A stretch of 64,000 nt of DNA from contig OY740770.1 of the NCBI GenBank assembly GCA_963513935.1, positions 93,156,511 to 93,220,510 of the forward strand. Reading direction: 5' to 3'. The notes beneath the pieces are model-generated. The model was not told where the DNA came from. It searched no databases and saw only the letters and a list, made by a program, of their open reading frames with translations. The position numbers and the translations under genes were made by a program. This DNA comes from Aphrophora alni. Lineage: Eukaryota; Arthropoda; Insecta; Hemiptera; Aphrophoridae. Of this stretch, positions 13,601 to 27,839 are shown in pieces (the stretch's first letter is position 1; every line of letters begins with the position of its first letter).

Positions 13601-16600
13601 TTTTTGTAAAATTTAGATAAAATTATAAGCACGGAAGAACCATTGCACTTATAAACAATGAACTTAGAACCAATTATATTTTCAAACCCAAATGAAACTA
13701 TGTTAACATACAGTTTGGTCTTAGTGTCATTAATTCTACATTTTAAAATGTTATAATTTTATAAATATTATTTTTATAACAACAACTACTTATACAATTT
13801 CTCCCCAAAAATATTATTAATAACAAATAAATGGTATACTTTTATTCATTCTTCATTTTTTAAATTTAAAATTTCTTTTAAAACATACTTCTATGTCTCT
13901 CATTGTTAAACTGTGACACACAATTTTAAATAAAAATGAGACAAACTTTCATAATCGTACTAATATTTATGTTTGAGTTAATTTTTCGTTCCTGTAGTCC
14001 ATAATATATGGTTATCATTAAAAGTATTTATTCATTTTAAATTGACTTTAGTAATAATTAATCAATCTTTTTATATTTTATTGCTGTGGAAACTTTGGAG
14101 ATGCTGTGAGTATGCCACTGTAGATGGCAACCGCACATCAACAAGCACAATGGTTTCATGATGCTAAATTAAAAACTGTTACAATAGAATAACATCTATT
14201 TCACAATCAATCAAACCAGTTGAAAATGTAAACATCAAGAAATCTCAATGTAGACCACAGACATCTGAAGAGTGCATGGGGAGAATCTGAGACTATCATG
14301 TCTTCATAAACCAAAATGTACTGAAATGATTGATCATACCTGGATGGTAATAGTTTTTTGTCAAGTTAGAGGTGTTCATATTGAAACATATTTAATAATA
14401 AACAAAACTTTAAATATCTGTGTCTTTTTTATATTGTTTCTATATTCCATACAATAATATTCTAATTACAGAACCTGAATCACAAGTACGAGTAACTTGC
14501 CGAAGTAACCCTTCTCCCTGCTTCCCAGGGGTGGAATGTCGAGATACAGTGGAAGGTCCTCGGTGTGGTCGATGTCCTTCTGGTTATGTTGGTGATGGAA
14601 GAACTTGTAAACCTGGACGCACTTGTGCAGAAAGACCTTGTTTTCCAGGTATATAAAAGAAATATAAAATCCTAAATTTACAGTGATAATGATTTTTTTT
14701 ATAATGACTTTTTTGAAATTTCACTTTGTTTATTGGGGGTTTCAACTATTTATTTATTTATCAACTATTTTATGAAATATGTAAGAAAAGTGATAGATAA
14801 GAACACTAATTAATAGTACTCACTTTTAGCGCCAGAATCATATACCCATACAATTTTGTGGTTTTTGTTTTAAATCTTAAACTAATAACACCAATAACTA
14901 AGTTATTTATTTATTTATTTACTTATTCTTTCTTCATTATTTCTTTCTTTGTTTATAGAAAATATATATGAGTATATATAATAAAATAAAATAATAAAAT
15001 TAAATGTGCACCTTTAACTATAACCTACAACACGTGAATACAATATTTCTCTATATTTTTGCCATTTAGCCTTAATGTGAGAGTGAGGGAGAGAAACATA
15101 TGAAAGAGAAACCTAACACCAAGAGAAGAATATGCTTCTCTTGGTATTAGTAATAAATTTGGCTCAAATTTGGAGTTGATAGGATTTTGTATTTTACCAA
15201 TTTCTTTATCTACAGGTGAAAAACACAAATAGAGGGATATACTAATGTTTTTTAAAGTTGTTCAAACAAAGTATTTAATATTGATTTCTAGCTTTATACT
15301 GTGAAAAAAAAAACTTGTTTTAAATGTAAACCAAAAGTGTATTTCTGCAATTTTTAAAACAAAGCAATGAGATAACATATTATTAAAATATTATATAATA
15401 AACGAAGTAACATAGACAACACATTAATACTAACAAAACATATTAATATTTAATATGAATACTTTATATCAGGTGTGCAGTGCTACGATACTGTAGAAGG
15501 TTTTCGCTGTGGTCCATGTCCAAGCGGATACGTTGGAGACGGAGAACGATGTAAACCACGAGGAGGCTGTGAAGTGAATCCTTGTTCACCAGGTAACCAC
15601 TATACAATATCATCTTTTTAACCTATTGGCGAGTCCATACAGCATATACTGTGCTTTAATACATGCACCTAAAGAGTGTATTCATTTGACCAAAAACAAA
15701 CCACAAATACTCCAAAATAACCACGTGAAAGCTTATTTATTTTAACTCAAAATAACATAAAAACATTATTTTAAAAAATAAATAAATAATGTTTTATTTA
15801 CTTTTAGAATTGTTTTATCATGTGATATTATTGGAAACAAGGATATATACATAGGGAGTAAAAAGTCTAATCCAAACAAAAAGTCTATATATTCTTTATA
15901 AAAATGTACAACAAACACATCCAAACAACCACAAATAAGCACCAAAGTAAACTACTTTACTCATAGCTAACTAATAATAAAGCATGCCAAACACTGTAAC
16001 ATGTATGATAAACACGGTAAAACAAGTAATTGTTTTACATGCCAGATGGCACTAATATTGTAGCCAGTAGATATGTTGTGATAAATAAATATTTAGGAAG
16101 TCTATTTGGTTTAAGATACTGCTGCTCAGGGCATTGACTAAAGTAAATAGGTTCAGAGTAATGTCAAAAATGGCAAATACCATGCATATTTGTTTGGGAA
16201 CTTACATCAATTACCATGTCTACTCTTTTGGGATCATTATGTTTACTCGCCAATAGGTTAAATGTTTTCATAGATAAAATCTAACTGCAGGAAAAGCTAT
16301 GTAATAATTATGTACTGTACAATAACTACCTGTTGTTCATCAATTAACACAGTTTCCATCACTTTGTCAAAATTTTCTTCCTTGAATACTGCGCTATACT
16401 TGTGCATGTGCACAACTTTGATGGGTCTCAAAATTCATTTATCTCTAAATAAATATTTATCTTTGACGACAGTTAAATAAAGGTTAACTATCATATGTGT
16501 TTTTTGTTGTTGGGTGCTGTGATGTGTTTTAGTTGACAATCAGAAAACAAGAGATAAGCTGTGTTCAAAATAAAGTAGGTGTAGTCTAAAAATACAAAGA

Positions 16601-19600
16601 AATAAGATAATCTTCATCACAGCCTACCCAATTCTCAGTGTCTTGATTATGTTTCTCGAAACTGGGAGCATCCTTAATTTATTAACTTAATTCAAAAACA
16701 ATCATTCATTGACATCATTTTAGGCAGGAACAGTTTATGTCCTCCCTCAAATTCACTTTTTGTATAGCTGTTTGATAGACTCTTCATTATATGCTTCTTC
16801 AAGCAACAACATGTGTACCTAGTAACTGTTTACAATAATATTGCACAAAGGCCTTGATAACACCTTGGTTCACAGGATGGGAGAAAAGGACATTAAACTT
16901 CCCTTCTTCTGTCTGTAGGATGTGATGGAGTGTTATCTATTTATGAGAATCAGTTAAGTGTCCATCCAGGCATTTAAAAAAATTAAAATTCTTATTTAAA
17001 ACATTCAGCAGCACCTTGATCGGATTAAAGTTTTTCGCCCTCTATGTCTGTCACTTATTCCATGCCAGTATTTAAAACATAGAAGCCAACCAGTTTTTCG
17101 TGTAAAATAAATATTACCATTCAACATTTTATTGATTTGAAGTGCTTTAACACATAAGCGACCACTTATTGGCTGTCCTTGGCTCCAGATTTAAATAAAT
17201 CAAACATATATTGCAAATTCGAAATGTTTATTTTCTTCAGTTTTTCTATATAAACTTCCATCTTTGCTCACAGGTTTTTAAGTGAACTTTTTTATTGACT
17301 CACTTTGTTTTTTAATGTCTTATATTGTCGAATTTCTGACACTAAACTCACGAGCTAAAGTAAACCTACTACTTAATACTATATTGATATTTTCAGGCCT
17401 GTTATGAAAATAAGTAACTGTTATTTGTAATAGAGGAATACCTAAGCCATTCGTTCATCTAGTTCTATTGAAATAGAATAGTTATTAAGCTGCGACTGTA
17501 AATAACATATAATACTATATTTTCTAATGGTAAAATATTTTTTTTTTTTTTTGAATAAATTTTGATAAAATTCAAATATCATTTGTTTTTTGGGTAACTA
17601 AGATTTAGTCATTCGATTTTATCTAACTTAACCCAAAATTGAAATGTTTAAATGGCCGTAAAAGTAATTCTGTAACTTTACCTCAGTCATTGTCTTAACC
17701 TCAAATATATCAATAAATTAATTAACAAAATTACTACTTTCCTTTTATTTTCTGACATTTGTTTTAAAATGGCTCTAATTTTGTGTTTGTAACACTTACC
17801 TTATTCTGTTTTTAAAGGTTTGGGTGATGACCGATTGTTCATATGATTAATATAATTTACAGAGAGATTTGTCATCTTTTTGTATATAAAATTAATATAT
17901 AACATATCAAGAGTGTGGTTCAACTCTTTTATTAAGTGACAAACCTAAAGCATATAATACACCAGGAACAAAATTTAAACATTTGAAAAATAATTGAAAC
18001 ATCACATTTAGAGAGCTACAGAACAACCATATCACCCAAACTAGTCTAGAAATAATGCTGTTAATGGCATCCATTAAAACTTAATTAAAATTGAAAATAA
18101 AAATGTCTCTGTTATTTTGTCAGTTAATTCTCCAAACGGAATTAACTCAATTCTATTAAGTCACTTGTTAAACTTTTGAAAGAAGGGACATAGGCTGTTA
18201 CTCTAAACAAATTTGTAAGTGACTTTGCTTTTGGTACACACTCCTTTTGTTCAGTTGATCAGTGTATGTTATCAGTTCAACAAGGTGGTTTGCCATTTCT
18301 CATGTTAGTATGTAGCTCTGTTAACTTTTTTTTTTTTTTTTTGCCAATGTCTTAATTATTTTTACCACGTAGTTTAACTTTAGCTCTGGGTTATTATTTT
18401 TTAAATTGGTAGCTTTTTAGACATTTTATCACCCAATCACACACAAAATTGCAGCCTACAACCACATGATTATTAGACTGATATATATTCCAATGGATGA
18501 AGTCGACTACAAATAGGAACTAAACACAATTAAACAGATTGCTCAACAAAATGGATACAACCCAAAAATAATAGTCACAATACTCAGGAAAATGAAACAA
18601 AAGAGAAATAGCACCAAATTGAACATAAAACAAGATGACAAATTTGTAACATTACAGCACAACCACAGATTTAATAATTCAATAGCCAGTGTCTTCAGAC
18701 AACAGGGGTGAAAAATATCATTTAAAACTAGCTCTAACCTAATCCAAATCTTACATTTAACACCAAATACTGGTATTTATAGATTGAACTGTAATTCATG
18801 TGATAAATTTTACGTGGGATAGACAGGATGCTTGTTCAATATTTTAAACAAAGAACTTATCCAGGCATTAAAACACCCTGAAAATACCAAGTTCGCAGAA
18901 CATCTTGTAAATTGTAATCACACATACAGCAGCATAGATCACAACATGGAAATATTGCTAAAATGAAAAAAGGCAATTATATGAACCAAGTAGAAGAATA
19001 TCACATTTATAAAAATGGAATAGAATACCCAACTGGACTTTTAAATGACAATAAATGTTTTGATTCAACCCCCACTTATGAACTGATAAGCCAGCTGATT
19101 ACAATACCGAATTCAGCTAAAACGAAGTCCATTAGTTAATGTCGCCACGGACACATGCATAGTGACATTATTATTTGTGTGCAAGTGGAATGAATGTTGT
19201 GTACTGTTTGTTTTACATGTTGAATGTTTCTAATTATGTGTTTTTAATTACTTGATGGTGTACGAATAATGCCTGAAACACGTGTTGTAAAATAAGAATT
19301 TAATTGATGAAAACTTCAAAGGATTGCTGGGTTGACAAAATAAACAGTTATATAATCTTAGGCTTTTAGACATTGATGGTTCTTTTCATATTTTATTTGT
19401 TATTAGTTTATCACTTGATAATGAGACTTGATCCACATTCTTCAAATTGCCATGTATTAATTTTTACACACAATTGATCCAAATAAATTACACATAGGTT
19501 TAAAATTTTGTCCTTAAAATTTGACTTTACAGAATTATATGAATATTGATTCAGAACTATATGTTTGTATATAATAGTAATTAATACAATTTTAAATAAA

Positions 19601-22600
19601 TGTTTCAGGTGTGCAGTGTCAAAATGACCCTAGTCCTCCATACTATAGATGTGGAGCCTGTCCTCAAGGTTTAACTGGAAATGGAACAAACTGTCACGAT
19701 CTAGATGAAGTAAGTGATTTATAATTTGTCTTATGATTATAGTGAAGTTCATTTTTAAGCTCTTGGGTCTCTACAAAACCCTTTTATACTTCCATATACA
19801 TTTCTGTATAGTAGAAATTGAGACCTCAGTTTGAACTAGAGACTTTAAATTTAGCATGCAAGTGTAACTTTATGGTTCAAATAAAAGTAAAATAGTGACA
19901 ATTCAAACAATAATGTATTCAAAAATATATGTATTATGATGATACCTTAATTCAGCTTATAAATAAACCATTACCTCAAGGTGCCATATCATCAACCACA
20001 AGATCCTGATTGCCACCAAAATAGTCACACACCTCAAACTGCCCATCACATAACCCATTTCAATTCATGTCCTAATCATCCACCAAATGTAAGTATATAT
20101 ATTTGTAACTCATATAATTTAAGAAAATATTCAGTCCACATAATATTTGTATTGGATATTGTATTTTTAAATATAATATATTGTACTGTTAATATACCTC
20201 ATAAGTGTAGTGCTAAATATACAATATAATAAACAAGTGAAGAAGAAGAAGAAATAAGAATAGAGGTTGCTACAAAAAGGAAAGATAAAGAAGGTGAGAG
20301 AATTAGGAGATCCTTGTTGGTTGTACCAAGAAGGAGGAAGGGACACTTGAATTGTAACATTAAAAGCAGGTGGACGTATAAGGTTGTGGATCCAATAATA
20401 TCAAAAAGAAGAGAAATAAAAGTGATTTTATTTCAGTTTCAGTAACAATTTAAATGAAGTATCATTAAAACTGTGTCAAGAATTTCACATCATCTTGATG
20501 AGTGACAAGCATAATACATTTTACTTCAGAAAAAGCTATAAGTATCAGCTTAAAGGAATTCTCACATGTTTTAACATCAAATTAACATCGATAGCTATCT
20601 TGCCCAAAAGTTATAAATAACAAAACTCTTAAATTAAATGACAGTGAACATTTCATAATCTTTTTAATATATCAATCAAATAATAAAATAATTTCCTATC
20701 ATCCAATTTGTATTTCACACCATTATCATTTACATAAATTCATCAGCTATTTAAAATTAAGTATCAGTTGTTTAGATGTAAATACAGTACTGCTGCGGTA
20801 AGAATGAACACGCAAGGAATGCAGAGGATAAGCAAATATTTTAATTGATATTGAAAATCTCACTACTACTCTAATTAATAACATTGACTCAATGGTTTGA
20901 CATGATAAATACTCCGAAATTAGTTACAACTGCTAATTTGAATGCTTTTCTTAAATCCTGAAACACTTAAAAAAACTGTAATAACTATCTACACTGAAAT
21001 CATACATAGTCTACGCTTACGCTTAACCACTCACTACTGTGGAAAATCCCAACCTGATATATTCTAACCGATTAGTACAGTAGTTATTAAAAGGACTTTA
21101 CTAGTCTCGTAGTCTAAATACGATCAGCACATTCGTAGTTCCCTCTTCATCCCTCATACGTTGCGTTCATTCTTGTGATCATCAGACAGTAATTAGTGTA
21201 AGATTTTGTCAATTGTATTGTTATCTTTATAGAATCCCTAGGACTATAAAAAACACATAAAGTTTGTATTGTAATCATAACTGTAAAAGCTCCAACTCAA
21301 AAAGCTAGACGCAGCAAATTAAGATGCAAACCTGAGGCCCCAAATAATGTTGAAATGTTGTACCCTAAAAAGTTTTATTTTGTTAATAAACATCAGTTAT
21401 ATTTATATTTCATCCATTTCATTTACTTATAGTACGTATAAAATTGTTTTAAATATTTTACACTTAAACATTTTTTAGTGTTGTATCAAATGGAAAATCT
21501 TGATACATTGATGATTATATTCAGTGTCAGATTTGAGGCTCAAGCGGTCTGGGGCAATTTAATAATGGCTTTTGGACCCCTAGAGCAAATTATTGTTTAG
21601 TTTATGAAAACAAATTCAGTTGATGGCTTCTTACTCTTTTCACTGTTATTGTATAAGAAGATTTACAGAAGATTTAAGATAAATCTTAAATAAAAAGATA
21701 ACCCACTTATTATTATTATTATTATTATTATTATTCGTTTTTTGCATAAATATTTTTGTAGACATTGTAGTATGAAAGAATTGAAAATAAAATCACAAAC
21801 AGGATATGCAAAATTGTTACAGAGGAATATTTTGCAACTAGTATCAACTGTCACCATTTTATTTTTGTATTACAGCTAACAAAACAGAAACAGGATAACT
21901 AAACTAAATCTGGTAGAGTGTCTGTCTGAAATGAACTCTTTACCTGCTTCTTTGTCCCTTTTAAGCTCAAAACTAAATAAATTTAATCGGATTTAAATAG
22001 ATACATGAAAGTCACACGAGATTCAAAGTATGAAAGGCTGGAAGATGAACAACCAGTGTTGTCTGAGAACTACCCCAGTGGCCTTTTGGTAACAAAATAT
22101 TCATGTACTTTCTAGCCACACAGCTCCAACCTCCCATACCTGTAGGTTTATGTACATGTAATAACTGATGATGATTTCATAGTCATTGAAACATTGTTTG
22201 GATAAATAAAGTGCTTATTGTGAAAAATTGTGTTTTCTTTCATTTGGTCATTGAATTTTCCACAAGTGTTGCTTATTTCAGGTGAATAATTATCCATGTT
22301 TAGAATGTTTTAAATTCTATTCTAATTAGTCATACAGTATAACACAACTTATACTGTAAGTGATTTTCCCTTTGACAACATTTTCTTGAATAAAAGAAAT
22401 TAAATATTACCAAAACTACACTAATTCTTTTAATATGACTTATGTTTACTGTATGGAAAATCTATGTTCATGGTCAGCTCTCAAAAACCTGAATATCTAT
22501 CTTCCACATTTTCCCCCACTCACACTTCTGTACATTCAACATATTTCTCTCATTTTCACTACCCAACTCCTCTAGAACTCTCTTCTCCTTCTACACAATT

Positions 22601-25600
22601 TTGACCATTTTATATACTACTCTATTTAGCAACTTTTATATGTCCTCCTTGTGTTCCCATGCCTCTTCAAAATCTATCATAATAATTATTATTAACAATT
22701 ATTTATTAAAATCTAAATTAATTATTACTAAAATTATAGTTTTAAAAATTACTTTCAAATGTGTAACTTTAACTAATTATTGTTCTATTATTTACAGTGT
22801 GATCTAGCTGAGCCATGCGACCCAAGAGTACGTTGCAGAAACCTAAATCCTGGTTTCCGATGTGACCCTTGCCCTCCAGGTTTTACAGGATCCTCTGGAT
22901 TAGAAGGTGTTGGTTTGGAATTTGCAAGAAGAAGGAAACAAAGATGTTACGACATAGATGAATGTGCTGACGGAAGGAATGGTGGCTGTGCTGAAAACTC
23001 TATTTGCATCAACACTGAAGTAAATTTCATTTATGTACACATTTGTAATATATATAGTAATTTATGGTGCTATATATCCAAAAGTAGGCTTACAGTTTGT
23101 AGTATATTTTTAAAGGTTGGTGGTTTCAATAAATAGTAAGCAATGTACAATTTATTGTTTTTAATTAATATAAAGAACAAATAAACTGGTTTTAAACAAC
23201 ACAGAACAGTTTAGTAGAATTAACTGACTACTAATTTATATAATGTTACTAACTCAATCTTGGAAATGTTTGAAATGTCTTCAATCACTATGAAAACATT
23301 CCTTTAACCTCTCGAAAACAATTTGATACACAGTTTGCCACAAGTGGAAGTCAAGGCCATTATCTATGAATAGTTCTCTAATGAATTGCTTCATTTCCTC
23401 AATTGTTTGGGGCTTCCTTTCATAGACCTTATCTTTTACTACACTGCACAATAAGAAAGACATATGCGTAATGTCAGGTGATTTTGGCGACCATTCTAAA
23501 ACACCTTGTCATTCAAACCACTGTATTGGAAAGTTGTTGTCTAAGTTCCTTATCACGAAAGGGTAATCCAGTGTTTCCCATCTTGCTGGAAATAGAGGTC
23601 AGTGAAGTTAGCCTTGTTCTTCAATTGCAGAACTATGAAAGCTTGTAACATCATAGATAATTGTTACTATCAACGGTTTAAAAAAAAATATGGATCTAAA
23701 ACACTATCACTAGATATTGCACCCCAAACCGTAACACCGGGTTGGTTTAATTGAGATATACTAGTAAAATGTGGTCTTCCATATGACCAATGAACACAGT
23801 TATGTCTGTTTATGTGTCCTGATATCTGCAAGCCTTATCTGGCTACATAATTTTATCAAGAATAGTAGATCTGGCTATTCATTGATTTGGATATGGATGA
23901 TTTCACAGAACTGTAATCTGCGGTCTAAATCATTCTCCAGAAGAACATGTAAAAGTTTTGGGTGGTACGGTTTGAAATTGAGTTTACGCATTAATTGTAG
24001 CAAGAATGTTTTTAACAAGAAGAGTTCTAAGTATACACATAGCATAAACTTTTTCAATGTTGACAAATATCAGTCAAACTATCATCTCACTTTCCTCTTT
24101 CACAGAAGTCCTAGAATGTCTAGATTTTTAGCATTACCTACTGGAACTAGTGTCATCAAACATGTCTCATTTTATAAAAAAATTTGACGTGATGGTGGAG
24201 AAGGTGTTTTCTTCCCATGTCTCACAACCCTTCTCAATGTTTCCAGTTTTCCAAAACCGTTTTAAAATCCATTTCTTTGGTTCTTCATATAAATTTCCTG
24301 TCATAATTTATAAAACTTCAATACCTCTAAAAACAGAACACATTGAATTAATATAAAAAAAATAACAGGGGTGGAGTTACTTTATTAAATTTAATTTAAT
24401 TCCGGATATCATCCTATAATCACGTGATTATAGTCTCAAACCACTTGACTACAAGTATTTCACCTCATATAAGCACAATTTCACACAAACATTAAGTTTA
24501 TCTTAAGACTAAACATTGTTATTAATATAAATACATTTTTTGGGAATTTATTTTTGATTTATTTCGTTATTCTAGAAACAGCCATAAAGACCATTTTTGC
24601 TTGAACTTATTAACTTCCGTTTGCTTTTATCCAATTACATCACGCATGAATTTTACCGCGAGTTTCATCTCATATACAAAAATTCAAAATATGCACATTA
24701 CAACATATAGGTTTTATTAAACAAAACAAACCATAGCCTAACTCAAATTGCAATTCAAGTGCAAATAAATACAAATTAAAAAAATGAACAATTAACTATT
24801 TTAATTTAAAAAAACAGCTGGTTGATTATTTTGGAAATAAGAGTTCCCTCATAGAGAATTAAGTCTATGTCATTACAGTAATTTAAGCCTATACTTTTGA
24901 ATCCCTCTATACAATACACTTTAAGTTAACATGGAATTTTAGTTCATTATTATTAAATTCTTTACAGAAGATGATATTAAATTTGGTTTTGAATTAATTT
25001 CTACAATTTTATTGTAAAAATTGTAGTAAAGTCTGATATTGTATGTATACGGTACTCAAATTATAACTATTATGTGACTTTTACCAACTTTCAAAATCTC
25101 AATTTTTCTTTTCACAAAAGTGATAAGTGGAAAACATTTTAGATCAATTAAACTGAGTATTTGTATTATTAAACGTATATTAGTAAAAGTATCGTATTAA
25201 ACTTTTTTTAATTTTCTAAATCACATGAAGAGTAAAAGTATAATTTTTAAGTAAGTTTAATATTAATTAAGTATTTAGGTGTTTTATATCATCAAAATCA
25301 TCATCTGTCTCCATATTATTGTCTTTGTATTGTTCCTCAGAAATTTCATCATCGTCGCTTTCCTCTTCCCCAAAGTTTATAATTATTCTCTCACTAGCTT
25401 TATCCATAATATATGCTCTACCATCAAGTATTCATTTTCTATATAAACAACTCTAATGCATAGTGCTGACCATTCCTGCTTTCCAGTCATATTTTTACCT
25501 TTTAAATCAACAGATTTTATGCATCGTAAAGTTGAAATGATACATTTTTTGTATGTCACTTAACCTTTAAATTGGGCCCACATCTTTTCAATAGTATTGA

Positions 25601-27783
25601 GATCCAGATGATATAGTGGTAACCAGAGAGCAGTATGACCATACGTTGCAAAAGTTTTAAATCTTGATTTATTTAATTATATTAACTCATTAAGCTGAGG
25701 TTTTAGTATGCTAGGGTGATATGAAATTCCCTTACTTGATAACCAATCCATCATAACATGTTTTCTGCTGTTCGAGGTTGGTGCAGGATTTGTCTGAACA
25801 TTGTGATAAGATGCTTAATTATTATCAAGAATAATAACAGATCTGGAGGGCAAATTTGGGATTAGTTTTTCAACTACATACTTATTTATTAAAGTGAAAG
25901 CTCATATCATGATGGCAGTCTCCACAAGTTTATGTTGATTGGTAAACATGGTAAACAAGTAATGCATTTAGAATAAATCCTTTTTCCCATTCGGCATGAA
26001 TAACAATTAGAGGTGCTATCAGAAAGTTCCTGGACTGTACTATCAAGGCTGTTGGATGTGACTGTACAATCCACCATGCCAGCATCCGATTACGTAATAC
26101 CTAAAAGAGTCAGTGTGCCGAGTTTCGTTGCATTGTGAGGTCACATTCAATCTTCAAGTTAAGTCTCTTAATCGTGTATTAACGTTCATTTGCGAATTTT
26201 ATAATGGCTGATAAATCGAGCAACAAGCTTGCATCAAAGTTTTATTTTAAACTTGGTAAATAGCCTACTGAAACTTTTGCAATGCTTTGAGAAGTTTTTG
26301 TAGAATATTCCCTAAACAGGGCACAGGTTTTTGAATAGTACACTCGTTTTAAGGCCCACAGAACTTCTTTTGAAGATTATCATCATTTATGACGACCTTC
26401 CATGAGTAAAACAGATGAAAATGTTGAAAAAAATTTGATAACTCATTCACAAAGACTGTTGTCAAACAATCCATGATTTGTGTACAAGTGTTGGCATAAA
26501 CTATGGAAGCTGCCAAGAGAGTCTAACGTAAAATTTAGAAATACGTCATGTTGTTTACGAAATTTGTTCATCGGCTTTTGTCTGAGGATCAGAAATAGCA
26601 TCGTTTTGATGTGTGCAGTGGACTCAGAGAAATATCTGAAAACTCCAGGGTCATAATCGGTGATGAAAGCTGGCTTTACGGCTATGATCCAGAAACAAAA
26701 CACCACCTGTCACAGTGGAAAAGTCCATGATCACTGAGACAGAAAAAAAACACGGCAGGTCGAAAGTGCAACAAAAACCATGCTCATTATATTTTTCGAC
26801 ATCAAAGGCATTGTCCGTTTGTGCTGGCTGGTGTTACCGTGAAGTCAGATTTTTACTGTGACGTTTTGAGGCAGCTGAGAGAAAAAGGCCCAAATTGTGG
26901 AAAGGCCAAAACTGGCTGTTGCATCACGACAATGCATCTGCTCATCCTTTAATAAAAACAATACATTTTTTGACCAAAAACAATATGGCTGCCATTCCAC
27001 ATCCTCCATATTCACCAGATTTAGCCCCCTGTGACTTTGCTATGTTCCCGAAAGTGATAATTCACATGAAATTTTAACACTGTAGAAGACATTAAAAAAA
27101 AAAGTAGGAGGTGCTTGATAGCCTTCAGGAAAAAGACTTTTTTGACACTTTCCAGGCATGGAAAAATCGCTGGATTCGTTGTATCAATTTGCAGTGAGAC
27201 TACTTTGAAGAAAATGGAAACTATTAGTGGACTAGATAAGTAAAACAAATTTATTAGACATAGTTCATAAACTTTCTGATAGCACCTTGTAAGTCTTCCT
27301 CCCTATGTTTTCCTACACTTTTTAGATAAAAAAAAAAACAATACCAAAGGAATAAAGATTGTATTGTATAATAAAAATCTATATTTTTTTTTGTATAAAA
27401 TATTTTTCATAAAAATTTACCAGTTTGCCATTAATTTTATTCTTACTCTAAATAGGGATCATATAGATGCGGAAGTTGCAGGAGTGGTTTCATAGGAAAT
27501 CAAACATTTGGATGCCATAACCATCCTGGGATGTGTCCCGATGGTACAATATGTGACAACAATGCAGAATGCTTCCGCAGTAGTAGGACATCTTATGGGT
27601 GCAAGGTGAGAAAACATCTCTGTGGTTATACGTTTTCCTTTTACATGTATTTGAATTTTTATAAATTTAACAATAAGGTATATCTAAAATGTCTAGAGAA
27701 AAACAATGTACCAAATATAGAGTAAATGAAAGTAGTAGTTTGAATTACTTAGCAAAAAAATGTTTTTTATTTGATGTTAGTTA

Positions 27784-27839
<56 letters not shown>

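Noticed and set aside
19251..19285. Active hammerhead ribozyme
   Set aside because: Core is mutated (CTTGATGG instead of CTGANGA) and spacing does not fit the consensus; kept only as a structural observation.
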